The position numbers were made by a program, and so were the translations under genes. A DNA stretch of 64,000 nt from Rhynchopus sp. YZ270_cl-10 (taxonomy: Eukaryota; Euglenozoa; Diplonemea; Diplonemida; Diplonemidae), in NCBI GenBank assembly GCA_964035575.1, contig OZ037874.1:248001-312000 (forward strand), given 5' to 3'. Shown here in pieces: positions 20,699-29,788 of this stretch. Position 1 is the stretch's first letter. Each line of letters begins with the position of its first letter. The notes under the pieces are model-generated. The model did no database searches, was not told the DNA's origin, and was given only the letters and a program-made list of their open reading frames with translations.

Positions 20699-22464
20699 GA
20701 CAATTTAGTGTGTATGGGGCAGGGTGTTGTTTTGTTCTGAATTCTCTTTGTTATAACATCTAAGTCAATCGCGGGTGGTGGTTTGTGTAGCGTGAGGCAC
20801 TCTTTTTAACAAACTTCCTGCGGCTGCTAAAGTGTTATTTCTTCGGATTTAACAACGTACAGCGTAACATAGTGGATTAGCCTGGTCGACACAACCTTTG
20901 ATAGCTATGGGATAACCAACCCCCTTCGACCCCTCGTGGGTTCACTGAACAAGCCCTAGTGGTAGTTAAACGCGATTGACATTTACATTCCTAAAGATGA
21001 AAGAACAAGACAACACTTCTGTACCCGCGCATCAAAATTGTGGAAAACTTTGCACCCCAAACACCCTCAACAACGCCCGCCAAAAGGCGCCCCTTGTTGC
21101 TGGGACTTGGTTCTCATTGATACACTGCACAGCAGGCATTCCTCTGAGTCCAACGCAGTTTGGCCTGTCTGCAGCGTTGCACCGAAGGTGCACGAAGACA
21201 GGGTCTGGTGGTAAATTTTGCGTCTCGCATTCCCTCAGGGAAGTTTAAAAACTCTTGAGCTCGGTTTGTTGTCAAAGAAATATTCCACCATGTATTGAGG
21301 AGGGTAAGACAGTGTTCGCAGTTTCTACTTGATAGCATTACAACATTTAACTTCTCCACGGGGGTCTTGGGCCGTTCACTCGGTTATACCTTGACTACCG
21401 GAAGATATTCTTGAGGCCTTTTTGGTCTCTAGAATATCCGGTCTTCCCGAACGGAGGCACACTTTGTGTGTTACTACGACCTGGCAATTTCCAGCAGTAG
21501 GTTAAGTAATCTTTCTTGTAAATTGTTGGATCATTATCTCCTCAGTGCATGGTGGAAGACGTCTTTGACAACTAACCGAGCTCACGACTTTTTTCGGTAT
21601 GTAACTTGGGATAGGCCCACATGATCATGGTCTATCATGTGGTACCTGTGTACCACTCGGTTTGCTCCCAGGGCTTTTCGACCAGCAGTCACACATCCAA
21701 ACAGTGATTTCCCACCTTAGACCACGTAATTACGTACCCTAGGGTCCGTAATTACGGACCCTAGGGTACGTAATTACGGACCCTAGGGTACGTAATTACG
21801 GACCCGGGTCCGCACTTGAGGGTCCGTAAAGAGGGTCCGTAAAATTTACGGACCCTCGGGTGTGTGGACCCCGCCGTGTGGGGGGGTGGGTGGTACCCCC
21901 CCCCCCCCCCCCCACCGCTGTACACGACGCGGTCCAGAGGCACCTGACAAGTGAAATGACATGTCATAAAAGTGACAAGTGAAATGACATGTAAATCACT
22001 TGTCATGACAAGTGAATCCTTAGGGTCCCTGTTAACCCTGGATTCTTTTTATTGTTATTTTTTGATTAGGGAGTGGGTTGCGCAAGCAAAGTAAGGCAAT
22101 GGGGTGGGGAGTGGGGGAAAAAAGGAAAAGAAAAGAAAAAAAAAAAAAAGAAAAGTATTGTTTAAAGTGACGTAAGGACACGACTATGCGGTTCACTAAC
22201 CCTGGTAATACCCCCTACCCATATTACCAGGGTTATAACCATCCCGTTTGAGGCATCAAACGATTTTTTTTTTTGATTATGATAGCATTGCTCTCATTCA
22301 ATTGTCACAGCGTCGTCGCCTTCGTCGTCTTCGTCGTCATCCTCTTCTTCCGAGGCGTCGTTCTGCCTCGCGTCTTCGGGTGCGACCAACTTGATTTCCT
22401 TTTCATTGAATATGAAACTATACCCTGTGCACCACCTATCCACCGACAGATTTTTTGATTTTTT

Positions 22465-23859
22465 GATTTTATTCCACAGTTAAATAAAGTATACGAAGGA
22501 TTTGGCACTTTTAGCGTGATTCTTTTTAATGATAATTTCACGCCGTGTTTTTTTCACAAATAAAAACCACGCTAATTGAACTTTATTTCACGCGTTTTCA
22601 CTTTTTTTCACTGCAATTCCTTAGGAGCGTGATTTTATTTTTGTTTTTTTCACGCCAAAACAGGGGTTTTTTTTGGCGATAACTTCACGCTAAATTTTGG
22701 TATATCCTGCACCACCACCCGCCTAAAAATTGAAAATTTCGAATTTTTTTTGCACTTTTCCCATTTTTTTTTGACACACGCAACATGCCGAAGGATCTAA
22801 GACGCAAACGGTCCTCCGACAAGAGATGGACGAGCGCTACAGTGGTTTTGCTGAAGGACTGGCATCGTCGACACCGTACATCCGTGAATGGGACCGCTTT
22901 TTAAGGAATTCATTGGCAAGCCCAACGGTAAGCCCACGGAAGCCGACTTTGTTTTGTGCATAGTGCATCTCCGTGACGATCTCACGTACAAATCGTCGTC
23001 GTAATGGACAGCGTTCAGTAAGCTGAGCAGCATATTGGCGAGGAAGTATGGGGTGCAACTGCAAGACCAGTTTGCGCAGGCTCGTGTGTCTCTTGAAACA
23101 AAACCAGACCGGCTACCGACACGACAGTCCAAGGCACTCCGCACTTACGAAACAAGAAATCGACTCCTTCATTACCTATGAAGGCGGAGGACACACCACC
23201 CCCTTACTTCATTGTGAGGAAGGCGGTGGCTGGCATGATATTCTGTGATGGGCGGGGATCTTCTGAATGTCTCGCTCTTGCACGATAGCCATTTCCCGGC
23301 CTCCGCTAGCACCCGAGGGGACCCTGAGGGTGGGGAGACGTCGGGATGTAGCTTTGTGTACCTTTGAGGCAGCTTTCAGAACCCGACCACACGCTACACG
23401 CTATGCGTGGGCTAAATAGGCTACACGCTGTATGCGCTACACGCAAAATGCTGTTGTGTATCAAAACGTGGGTTGCGTGTACTGCATGGGGTCACCTGTG
23501 CACCACCCTGTGTGGCTCACACATGGTTATGACACCCCGAAAACGTGTATCCCACCCCACATATAAGGGTAGGCCCAGTTTATCGGGTTTTTGCAGGTTT
23601 CCCCGCAGGAGGGTAACAGGTCTGGAGGGACCCTTCAGCCTTTTTTAGCCTCCCTCCAGCCCCCTCAGGTTTGCCAGCCCCCCCAGCGGGAGTCCCGCTA
23701 TCCTAGCTAGGGGTCCCGTGGGATTCCCGGTAGCGCTGGCGGGAGGGTAAGGAAAGCTACCTGGAGGGACACATACTCGTTAGTTATTGCACAATAAATG
23801 AGTCACGCTAAAAGTGCCAAATCCTTTCGTATACTTTATTTAACGTGAAATAAAATTAC
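22465..23859. mobile_element. Nested element with AGCGTGA words (about 1.4 kb)
   Basis: Inverted repeats of about 55 bp (TTTTATT(C/T)CAC(A)G, TTAAATAAAGTATACGAA, GGATTTGGCACTTTTAGCGT) bound a 1.4 kb interior carrying the degraded coding region at 22783-23360 and GC-rich 3' sequence (23600-23770). AGCGTGA/TCACGCT words also recur on the inner side (22555-22700). It lies inside element 3. Confidence 0.6.
22783..23360 (+). pseudogene. Degraded recombinase-like coding region (possible Crypton-type tyrosine recombinase)
   Basis: Coding-like composition stands out from the A/T-rich flanks. Short stretches such as KPTEADFVLCIVHLRDDL, WTAFSKLSSILARKYGVQL and KQEIDSFITYEGGGHTTPL resemble the helical core-binding region of eukaryotic tyrosine recombinases (Crypton group). 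The frame is broken several times and the catalytic R-H-R-Y end is not evident. This is a low-confidence family call on composition and local resemblance only. Confidence 0.35.
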
Positions 23860-23866
23860 GTATTCA

Positions 23867-24031
23867 ACGCCTTTTAGCGAATTTTTTTGCGATACTTCAC
23901 TTATTTTTTTCCCAGGCTCGTGGATTCAATTTGCCTCGCTTCGCTCGGCAAATTAACTACCACTCGCCTGGGAAAAAAATGCGTGAAGTTATCGCAAAAA
24001 AAAAACCACGCTAAAAGGCGTTGAATAAATA
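23867..24031. mobile_element. Palindromic MITE, TATTCAACGCCTTTTAGCG ends
   Basis: TATTCAACGCCTTTTAGCG at the left and CGCTAAAAGGCGTTGAATA at the right are inverted. Adjacent inner parts TTGCGATACTTCAC and GTGAAGTTATCGCAA also pair, and CCCAGGC / GCCTGGG pairs further in. About 165 bp, no coding potential, at the right edge of the nested region. Confidence 0.7.
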
Positions 24032-24837
24032 GTTATTTTTGCTTTTAAAAATGAACAAGATAAAACAAAAAGCTTGCGTTTCTTTTATCGAACAGATTTT
24101 ATTCTCCGCCCCGTACCCAAAACATAAACACCACTGTGAATCAGAAAAAATATTTTCCCTTTTCTTTTTTCTTCCACACACGCTTGTTTTTGTGCTTCGT
24201 TCATTTTTTATTAAAAAAGCTTTGTTTCGAGTGCGAAACGTTTCTCCATGTATTGCACGGGAAACAACATGACAAACAGGTGCAGGGTGGTTCCGTGCTT
24301 ACCATAGAACCTGGCACCTTGTGTGTCTCCCAAAAACCAAAAAAGCGTTGTGTGTGAAGTTTTGAAGGAAGGAAAAATAAAACATCACCTTTTGTTGTCT
24401 TTTACATTTCAAATTTTTTTAAAAAATGAAGCGTCAGTCCGTGAGTGAAAGCCCTTCGCAAAAGTCCTTACGTCACTTTAACCATACTTTTCTTTACCGT
24501 TCCCCAGTCCCCACCCCATTTCCTTACGTTGCCTGCACAACCCACTCCCTAATCAATAAAAGAAAACCATCAGATAGCCGCCACTACCCACATCAGGCTA
24601 AAAAAGAAAGAGATAAAAAGTACATCATTTTACATTTTTTTACTTCATTTCATGTAGGAATAAATGAAATCATGAGCTCACAGGCATTCCTCAGGTAAAT
24701 CACTTGTCATGACAAGTGGTTCACTTGTCATGACAAGTGAGTCACTTGTCATGACAAGTGACCACTTGTCATACATTTCACTTGTCATTTCACTTGTCAC
24801 CATGACAAGTGAAATTGGTCCTGGACCGCGTCGTATA

Positions 24838-25209
24838 CACAGTTACACAGGGGGTGGGCCGAAGAAAAATTTTTCCGACCAATTTTTGCCCACAAAAAAT
24901 CGAAAAAAAAAATTTTTTTTTTCGATTCTCCTGTGTCTGTGCGTGCTGTGATGGGGTCATTTCGCGCTCAGAAATGAGTATTTTTGACCCAAAATACATG
25001 TGTCAGTTTTTACACGATTTTTGAAAATTTCAGTCCAAAACTGACACATGTATTTTGGGTCAAAAATACTCATTTCTGAGCGCGAAATGACCCCATCACA
25101 GCACGCACAGACACAGGAGAATCGAAAAAAAAAAATTTTTTTTTCGATTTTTTGTGGGCAAAAATTGGTTGGAAAAATTTTTCTTCGGCCCAGCCCCTGT
25201 ACAACCGTG
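24838..25209. mobile_element. Long palindromic (fold-back) MITE, about 370 bp
   Basis: The two halves are almost perfect inverted copies of about 180 bp around a tiny centre (25021-25031). Outer ends are CACAGTTACACAGGGGGTGG and CCAGCCCCTGTACAACCGTG, flanked by TA. Shared inner words include GGCCGAAGAAAAATTTTTCC, GTGTCTGTGCGTGCTGTGAT and TTTTGACCCAAAATACATG. It abuts element 3 directly, and a run of about 25 G follows (25217-25241). Confidence 0.9.
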
Positions 25210-25211
25210 TA

Positions 25212-25948
25212 CAGAGGGGGGGGGGGGGGGGGGGGGGGGGGACCCACCACCCCTAATCCGTGTTGGCCTGCCTACCCCCCAGTTAGGCTGAGGCCTGGGG
25301 GGGGGAAAGAAATTTGTTTGAAATGCAACAGTCCTCTCGTGAACAGTGTGCCTTTTGGTACAAATGGCCGGGTGTATCGGGGGTGGACTTCGAACCATGT
25401 AGTCCACCACACATCAATTTCGTGGTTTACATCTGATGTCAAAACCCGACTCTTACAGTCGCCAACTGATCTTGATAGATTATTTTCGTTGAACGCAGCC
25501 AACAACAGTGTGTGGGATCTGAATTTGGCGTAAAGTGATTTTTTAAAGGAAGAAAATAGTCGGATCAGGCGATTAAACGTTGCCTTTATTATTCGAGTTT
25601 TCTAATAACGCTACGTGCACATGTAAGGGAAAAAATATCTTTGGGGGTAAAAATAAAATAGAAGAGAGAGATGGGTGTTCTGGACTTTTCATATACCCCC
25701 CCTTTTTTGCACCCTTACAAAAAAGCAGAAAATGGTGTCATTCCCCTCACAAAAAACGAATGAATATCTCTGCGGAAGCAGAAGGATATCAAACAGACAA
25801 TCAAACACACTATTACCCTGTTGGGGAATCACACGCGGAATTTCACCTCTTTTTACACCCCATAACCCGGCACATAATTTCCCGACAGGGCCGCCGTGCA
25901 ACAGCGCCCTTTCCCAATTCACAGGGAGAGCAGACCCTGCCTCTGCCA
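25212..25948. other. Spacer with G run and family B copy
   Basis: No gene is seen. Contains the G run at 25217-25241 and a family B copy (25317-25437); the rest is the 3' flank of the IQ-motif gene. Confidence 0.5.
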
Positions 25949-27772
25949 TCAACCGAGAGTTGCCGACACCGCACGCAACCCAGCACTCACAAACCCTGCG
26001 GTACGGGGACGTACCCGGATAATGCCTTCTGTCTTCACAGCAGTGATGTCTTTGTAGGATTTTGCAGTGGCCAGCGCTTGGCTGAGGATGCCTGCAAAGG
26101 TTTTGGGGATATGTGTGATCTCACGGAACACAGGGCGGTCCACGTCTGCGTGCGCCAACCCCTCCCGTTTCACCACTGTACGCAGCATGGGGGCGACTGC
26201 ACCTTGCTCCTGCAGGCCTGATGCAGGAGGTTGTTCGTTCGAACCTCCTGACACTGCACCCTTCCCGACCCGCCCCGGACCCTTTCCCCCTCGGCTAGCT
26301 GGCCAGTTGACATGCCCTGCCACAACCTCTTCATCAGAAGATAAGAAATAGTTTGCATCCCCCTCCAGGTTCACCCCCTCCCTCCGACACACAGTATGTG
26401 TGACACCCTTTGCAGCCCCTTGCCAGGCCCGCCCTGCCGCCCGTTTGATCGCAGCTGTTTGGACCGGGGTGTGTCTGGGAGGCTCTCGTTTTCGTTTTCG
26501 TTTTTTCCGTTTCGGTGGTTTAGTAGGAGACTTCAACGGCGAGTAGGAGGAGTGTATAACCGGCGATGGGGCAGCATCTTGAGAGGTCTTCCACGCAGAG
26601 CAAGGTTCCTCCTTTACTGGCGATCTCGTTGAAGGAGGGCTTGCTGGGACCAACCGGTCGAATGCACGCACCCTGGTTCTTCTCGAAAGCTTTTGCCTCA
26701 ACACTGCGTTGGCCCCGCCAAATTGGGTGTCATGCTGTACCCTCATCTGCCTGAACAGAGACATCACAACGCGAGACCGTAAATCCGCTGAAATCACTGC
26801 AGCTGCGAGAACTACAGAAACACTTTGTGTGAAGGTAACTGAAGGGAGGAACCGGAGGGAACGCCGCTGGAGCCGTTCCGAAAAGCTAATCTGCCCGGTA
26901 ACAGAACGGAGAGAACGGTGGCGCGACATTCTGCGTGGACCACCACCACCACCACCACCTCCTCCTCCTCCTCCTCCTCCTCCTCCACCTAGACTATGAG
27001 CTGAGGCAACGGAGTTCAGCGTATGAAAGCAGCTACCACGTTTGTTTGCCGCACTATTCGCTGCTTCAGATTCGAACGAATCAATGGAACACCGTGCCCT
27101 CGCCTCGACAGCCTGCCTCATGCAGCAGGACGACGCCTCCCGCAGCTCTCCTATCGTCACACCATCAAGGATTCCCTTAAATTCTGGGTCATGCGCTAAT
27201 CTATAGAGCATACAGTGATGTACCCTGTGTTTGTGTACTAAATCGACCGCCCTTCGTTTGCCCACATCATCCACCCAGCCGTCTGCAAACTCCGCAAACA
27301 TCGTCCCATTTTGCTGTGCATCCCGCTCTGCTTCGATCCATGATGACAAACACTTTCTTACCCTCCGTTCTCTCCGGCCGAGGTAACCTCTGATACAAGC
27401 CTGCAATTTTGCGACCTGTTTCAGATATAACCGAATAGTAGTACGTACGCGGTCGAACGATTTAAAGTGATTGCGCAACGCAGCCAAGGCAACTGTAGTG
27501 GCGGTAAGGACTAATGAGGGGTCAATCTCTTCGTCGATGAGACGCTGGCGGATGGTGAGGCTGTGTATCTCTGAGAAGGTGACCACATCAACGGGGAGGT
27601 GCTTGCGCGCTGGGGGTGGTGCTGAGGTCTCTCCTGGGAAGAGCAGCGAGACGGACCCTGCAGCGTTTGTGGACGGCGTCGGCCAGCGCATGGTGTGGCT
27701 GCCACGTAGCACGTTCTTGAACTTTCCCCATGAGGTGCGCTCGCTAGGGCTATTCGTGTTCATGTTCTGCAT
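25949..27772 (-). CDS. IQ-motif protein of 607 residues, poly-Gly and basic regions (unknown)
   Basis: Single exon. An N-terminal helical region (about 60-120) leads into an IQ calmodulin-binding motif, KLQACIRGYLGRRERR, at 122-137. A further helical region (145-235) contains several Cys. A run of 17 Gly at 262-278 is encoded by GGN triplets, a likely length-variable microsatellite. Then comes a Ser/Arg-rich segment (PRRMSRHRSLRSV) and a predicted helical block (300-350). The strongly basic stretch PPKRKKRKRKREPPRH near 410-425 looks like a nuclear-localisation signal. The tail is Gly/Pro-rich with repeated VK(T/R/E)E elements (PVKEEP, VVKREG, AVKTEG), which resemble SUMO-acceptor sites. No named family is recognised. 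Calmodulin or myosin-light-chain-type binding plus a nuclear signal suggests a regulatory or structural role, which is inference. Confidence 0.75.
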   Translation of the reverse strand: MQNMNTNSPSERTSWGKFKNVLRGSHTMRWPTPSTNAAGSVSLLFPGETSAPPPARKHLPVDVVTFSEIHSLTIRQRLIDEEIDPSLVLTATTVALAALRNHFKSFDRVRTTIRLYLKQVAKLQACIRGYLGRRERRVRKCLSSWIEAERDAQQNGTMFAEFADGWVDDVGKRRAVDLVHKHRVHHCMLYRLAHDPEFKGILDGVTIGELREASSCCMRQAVEARARCSIDSFESEAANSAANKRGSCFHTLNSVASAHSLGGGGGGGGGGGGGGGGGPRRMSRHRSLRSVTGQISFSERLQRRSLRFLPSVTFTQSVSVVLAAAVISADLRSRVVMSLFRQMRVQHDTQFGGANAVLRQKLSRRTRVRAFDRLVPASPPSTRSPVKEEPCSAWKTSQDAAPSPVIHSSYSPLKSPTKPPKRKKRKRKREPPRHTPVQTAAIKRAAGRAWQGAAKGVTHTVCRREGVNLEGDANYFLSSDEEVVAGHVNWPASRGGKGPGRVGKGAVSGGSNEQPPASGLQEQGAVAPMLRTVVKREGLAHADVDRPVFREITHIPKTFAGILSQALATAKSYKDITAVKTEGIIRVRPRTAGFVSAGLRAVSATLG

Positions 27773-28006
27773 ATGGTGTGCAAAGTGCTAAGGGTCATGA
27801 AATGGTTCAAGAAAATATGATTCTGTTCAGGAAGAAGAACCCGGAGAGGTTTTGTTCAGACCCTGAGTGGTTTGGTCGCGAAAGAAAAATAAATTATGTA
27901 ACAAAATGCTCTGTTGATGGGGGGAAATCGGGAAAGGTGGAGAGAGAGGATGAAATATTTAACGCTTCCCCACCGCAGAAGAAAAGGAGGGGTGTGAAAG
28001 TGAAGA

Positions 28007-28050
28007 AAAGTTTATAAGATGATCCTAAGCCTCTCGTGCTTAGTCACCTT
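28007..28050 (+). repeat. Dispersed hairpin repeat family A (about 43 bp)
   Basis: The unit reads AAGTTTATAAGATGA then (A/T/C)CCTAAGCCTCTCGTGC then TTAGTCACCT. CTAAGC pairs with GCTTAG around a 7-nt loop. Copies: 3713-3749, 4496-4540, 7325-7368, 9489-9532, 12694-12737, 28007-28050, 34847-34885, 35030-35070, 49248-49289, 49737-49781, 51576-51618, 58640-58683, 59355-59393. Weaker ones lie near 29138, 29465, 44075, 46525 and 47440. All read on +. Three lie 75-240 bp upstream (minus-strand sense) of start codons, at 9260, 27772 and 34771. Stem and flanks are conserved while the neighbours are not, so it is either a very short mobile repeat or a functional RNA/DNA element. Confidence 0.85.
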
Positions 28051-28228
28051 GTGAAAGGTGAAAGGTGAAGGGTGCTGTGTACCACAGCAGGACCCCCCCC
28101 ACTCTTGGCCGTATGGCTGACCTTCTCGATCAGTCCAACATCGCCCTGAGGCATGGGGGTATGTTCGTCTCAACAAAGGAGGAAAGGAGGAAAGGAGGCA
28201 GCAGTTCCTTGGATGCCTCCAGACAGAA

Positions 28229-28731
28229 GTGGGGGGAGATATGGATTGCATAGACAGTTTGTGGAGTTTGAGTGAATGGCATTTACTCCGGGAACACAAT
28301 GTCAGTATCGAGCACAGGATATACCCGGCTCACGGACTCATCCGAGGTGACACCATCGTTGTGATAGGAGGTCTGTTGGAGGAGACGATGACCGATCTGC
28401 AGAGGCTTGGAATCCTCAGCCCGTATGGCAGGCCCATCGTCCTGGGGCAGGACCTCATCGTGCAGAACTCCATGCATCAATGCTTCCGCTTGTGCAGCAC
28501 GGATCTGTTCCACTGGCGCAAGCCTGTGGGGGCAAGGAAGTCAATTTTCTTGACCGCATGGATGATGGTTATAAGTCTGATACTCCCTGCAGTGAAGTTT
28601 TCCGCCTGGAGGAAAAGGATGTGCCAGACTCTGAGGCACAGCCTTCAGACAAAATGGGATTCGTTCCCCCGCAAAGAACTTTGAACCTTTTTGTGTGTGG
28701 AACAATGTTGATGAGTCGGGAACCGTTCTGA
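28229..28731 (+). pseudogene. Coding-like relic on the plus strand (possible glycoside-hydrolase fragment)
   Basis: An open frame of 151 codons (28229-28684) and an overlapping frame (28480-28731) have balanced base composition unlike the repeat spacers. The first contains AHGLIRGDTIVVIGG and, further on, FRLCSTDLFHWRKPV. The order 'HG....GDT.....G' then 'C.STDL..W' resembles the blade signatures of GH43/GH32-type five-bladed propeller enzymes. Neither frame is complete, and it is the only coding-like segment oriented against the gene array. It is probably a broken copy. Family assignment is tentative. Confidence 0.35.
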
Positions 28732-29701
28732 TGAGTCTGGCTGAAGATATGGTACGATAATGCAGATGTGCGTCTCAGAATTCCTTCAGCATTGGAGAAT
28801 GGTGCAGATGACACATTCGCATGACGAAACACCCAAACAACATGCGCTTCGGTTTCTGAAGGAAGAAGGAATGCATCGGGAATCTCCTCCTCTGACGTCC
28901 AGCAGTGGTTTGGGGAGGTGGTAGAACACTAGAACAAGATGCAGGGGTGAGGGGTGGGTTGTGGGTTCATTATTCGTTGATTGCAGTGCTTTGGGATAGT
29001 GATCTGATTGATAAAACACACGGCGCATGAAGCGTCTTGGGGGCCTACCACAGCTAGGCTAGAAGCTATTGCAGGGGGATGTGGGTGGGAAGTAAGAATT
29101 CAGAAACCAGAAGTAAAGAAAGAAGGGAAAAAAAATTTTAGATGAACATAAACCTCTCGCTGTCAAGTCTCATGAGAGTTGGGTCGAGGTGGACACCCTT
29201 TGAAAAACTGACCGAAACGGAAGAAGAAAAAAAAAGGCGAAAACGTAGTGTACAGTGTGTGGAGCTTCATCATCGTGTGCCGACAACTCATATCACAGTT
29301 TTCAAAAATTGAGAAGATACAATCGTGCAACATAGTGCGCATCCCTCCATTATTGTTTTTTTTTTTCGACGGAACTCTTGGCACGACAGACACGTTCTCT
29401 CACAGCATATGCGCGAACCTGTGTGAGCAATTTATAAAAAAGTGAAAAAATTTTGGAAGGTAATTTGACACTATGAGATGACGAGGGACCCCAGCCCCTC
29501 GCCTGAGTCACCCTTGATCATAATCGTTATCGCACAACAACTAACTTTCGCATAAATCACCATTTTGCCTTTTTGTGGCAAATTGCTCCACAGGTCGTCA
29601 TTTGATAGCTACACTCCCTTAAAACCTTTGAAGTGACTTCCTTCCGAAGCACTGATCAATTAAATGAACGAAACTACACTGTTTATTACACACCTCCCAC
29701 C

Positions 29702-29788
29702 CAGTGTTGGCAGGTTTAATACAGAGTGTTTACAACAGGTGTATTGAACTGTACTAAACTTTTGGGGTGCTGTACTAAACCAACACTG
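29702..29788. mobile_element. hAT-like MITE (87 bp) at the 3' end of 29775-30551
   Basis: CAGTGTTGGCAGGTTTAATA at the left and TGTACTAAACCAACACTG at the right are imperfect inverted repeats. CAGTGTTGG is a common start for hAT-superfamily MITEs. The flanking octamers CTCCCACC and CCCCACTC are similar but not identical. Internally TGTATTGAACTGTACTAAA repeats the end motif. Confidence 0.7.

Larger units (their letters stand above)
18465..21878. mobile_element. Island element 2, GGGTCCGTAATTACG-word transposon (3.4 kb)
   Basis: Its ends CACGGCGGGGTCCGCACAC and GTGTGTGGACCCCGCCGTG are inverted repeats. Beside each lie arrays of GTAATTACGGACCCTAGGGT words in alternating orientation (18530-18655, 21725-21850). 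TG flanks both ends, the left TG being the last two bases of element 1, so element 2 seems to have inserted at the very tip of element 1. It contains the same core as element 1 (19760-21590) plus an extra copy of the M2 segment (18985-19365), so M2 occurs twice inside it. A 7-bp tandem array lies at 19602-19757. No transposase seen. Confidence 0.85.
21923..24835. mobile_element. Island element 3, ACTTGTCA-word transposon (2.9 kb) with nested elements
   Basis: Ends CACGACGCGGTCCAGAGG and CTGGACCGCGTCGTA are inverted repeats flanked by TA on both sides. Beside them are arrays of the palindrome ACTTGTCATGACAAGT and half-words (21945-22015 and 24690-24815). Inside are a second inverted pair (22465-22519 and 23804-23859, sharing TAAATAAAGTATACGA and TTTGGCACTTTTAGCGTGA), a palindromic MITE (23867-24031) and a degraded coding region (22783-23360). 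So at least one further element is nested here. Confidence 0.8.
27773..29701. other. Spacer with family A repeat and a plus-strand coding-like relic
   Basis: No intact gene is seen. Contains a family A copy (28007-28050), degenerate A-like segments near 29138 and 29465, and GC-balanced coding-like sequence at about 28080-28735, described separately. Confidence 0.5.

Noticed and set aside
28007-28050. Family A as a tRNA or tRNA-derived SINE
   Set aside because: The complement has a faint B-box-like GGTTCATC, but no acceptor stem, D arm or full cloverleaf can be drawn in 43 bp.
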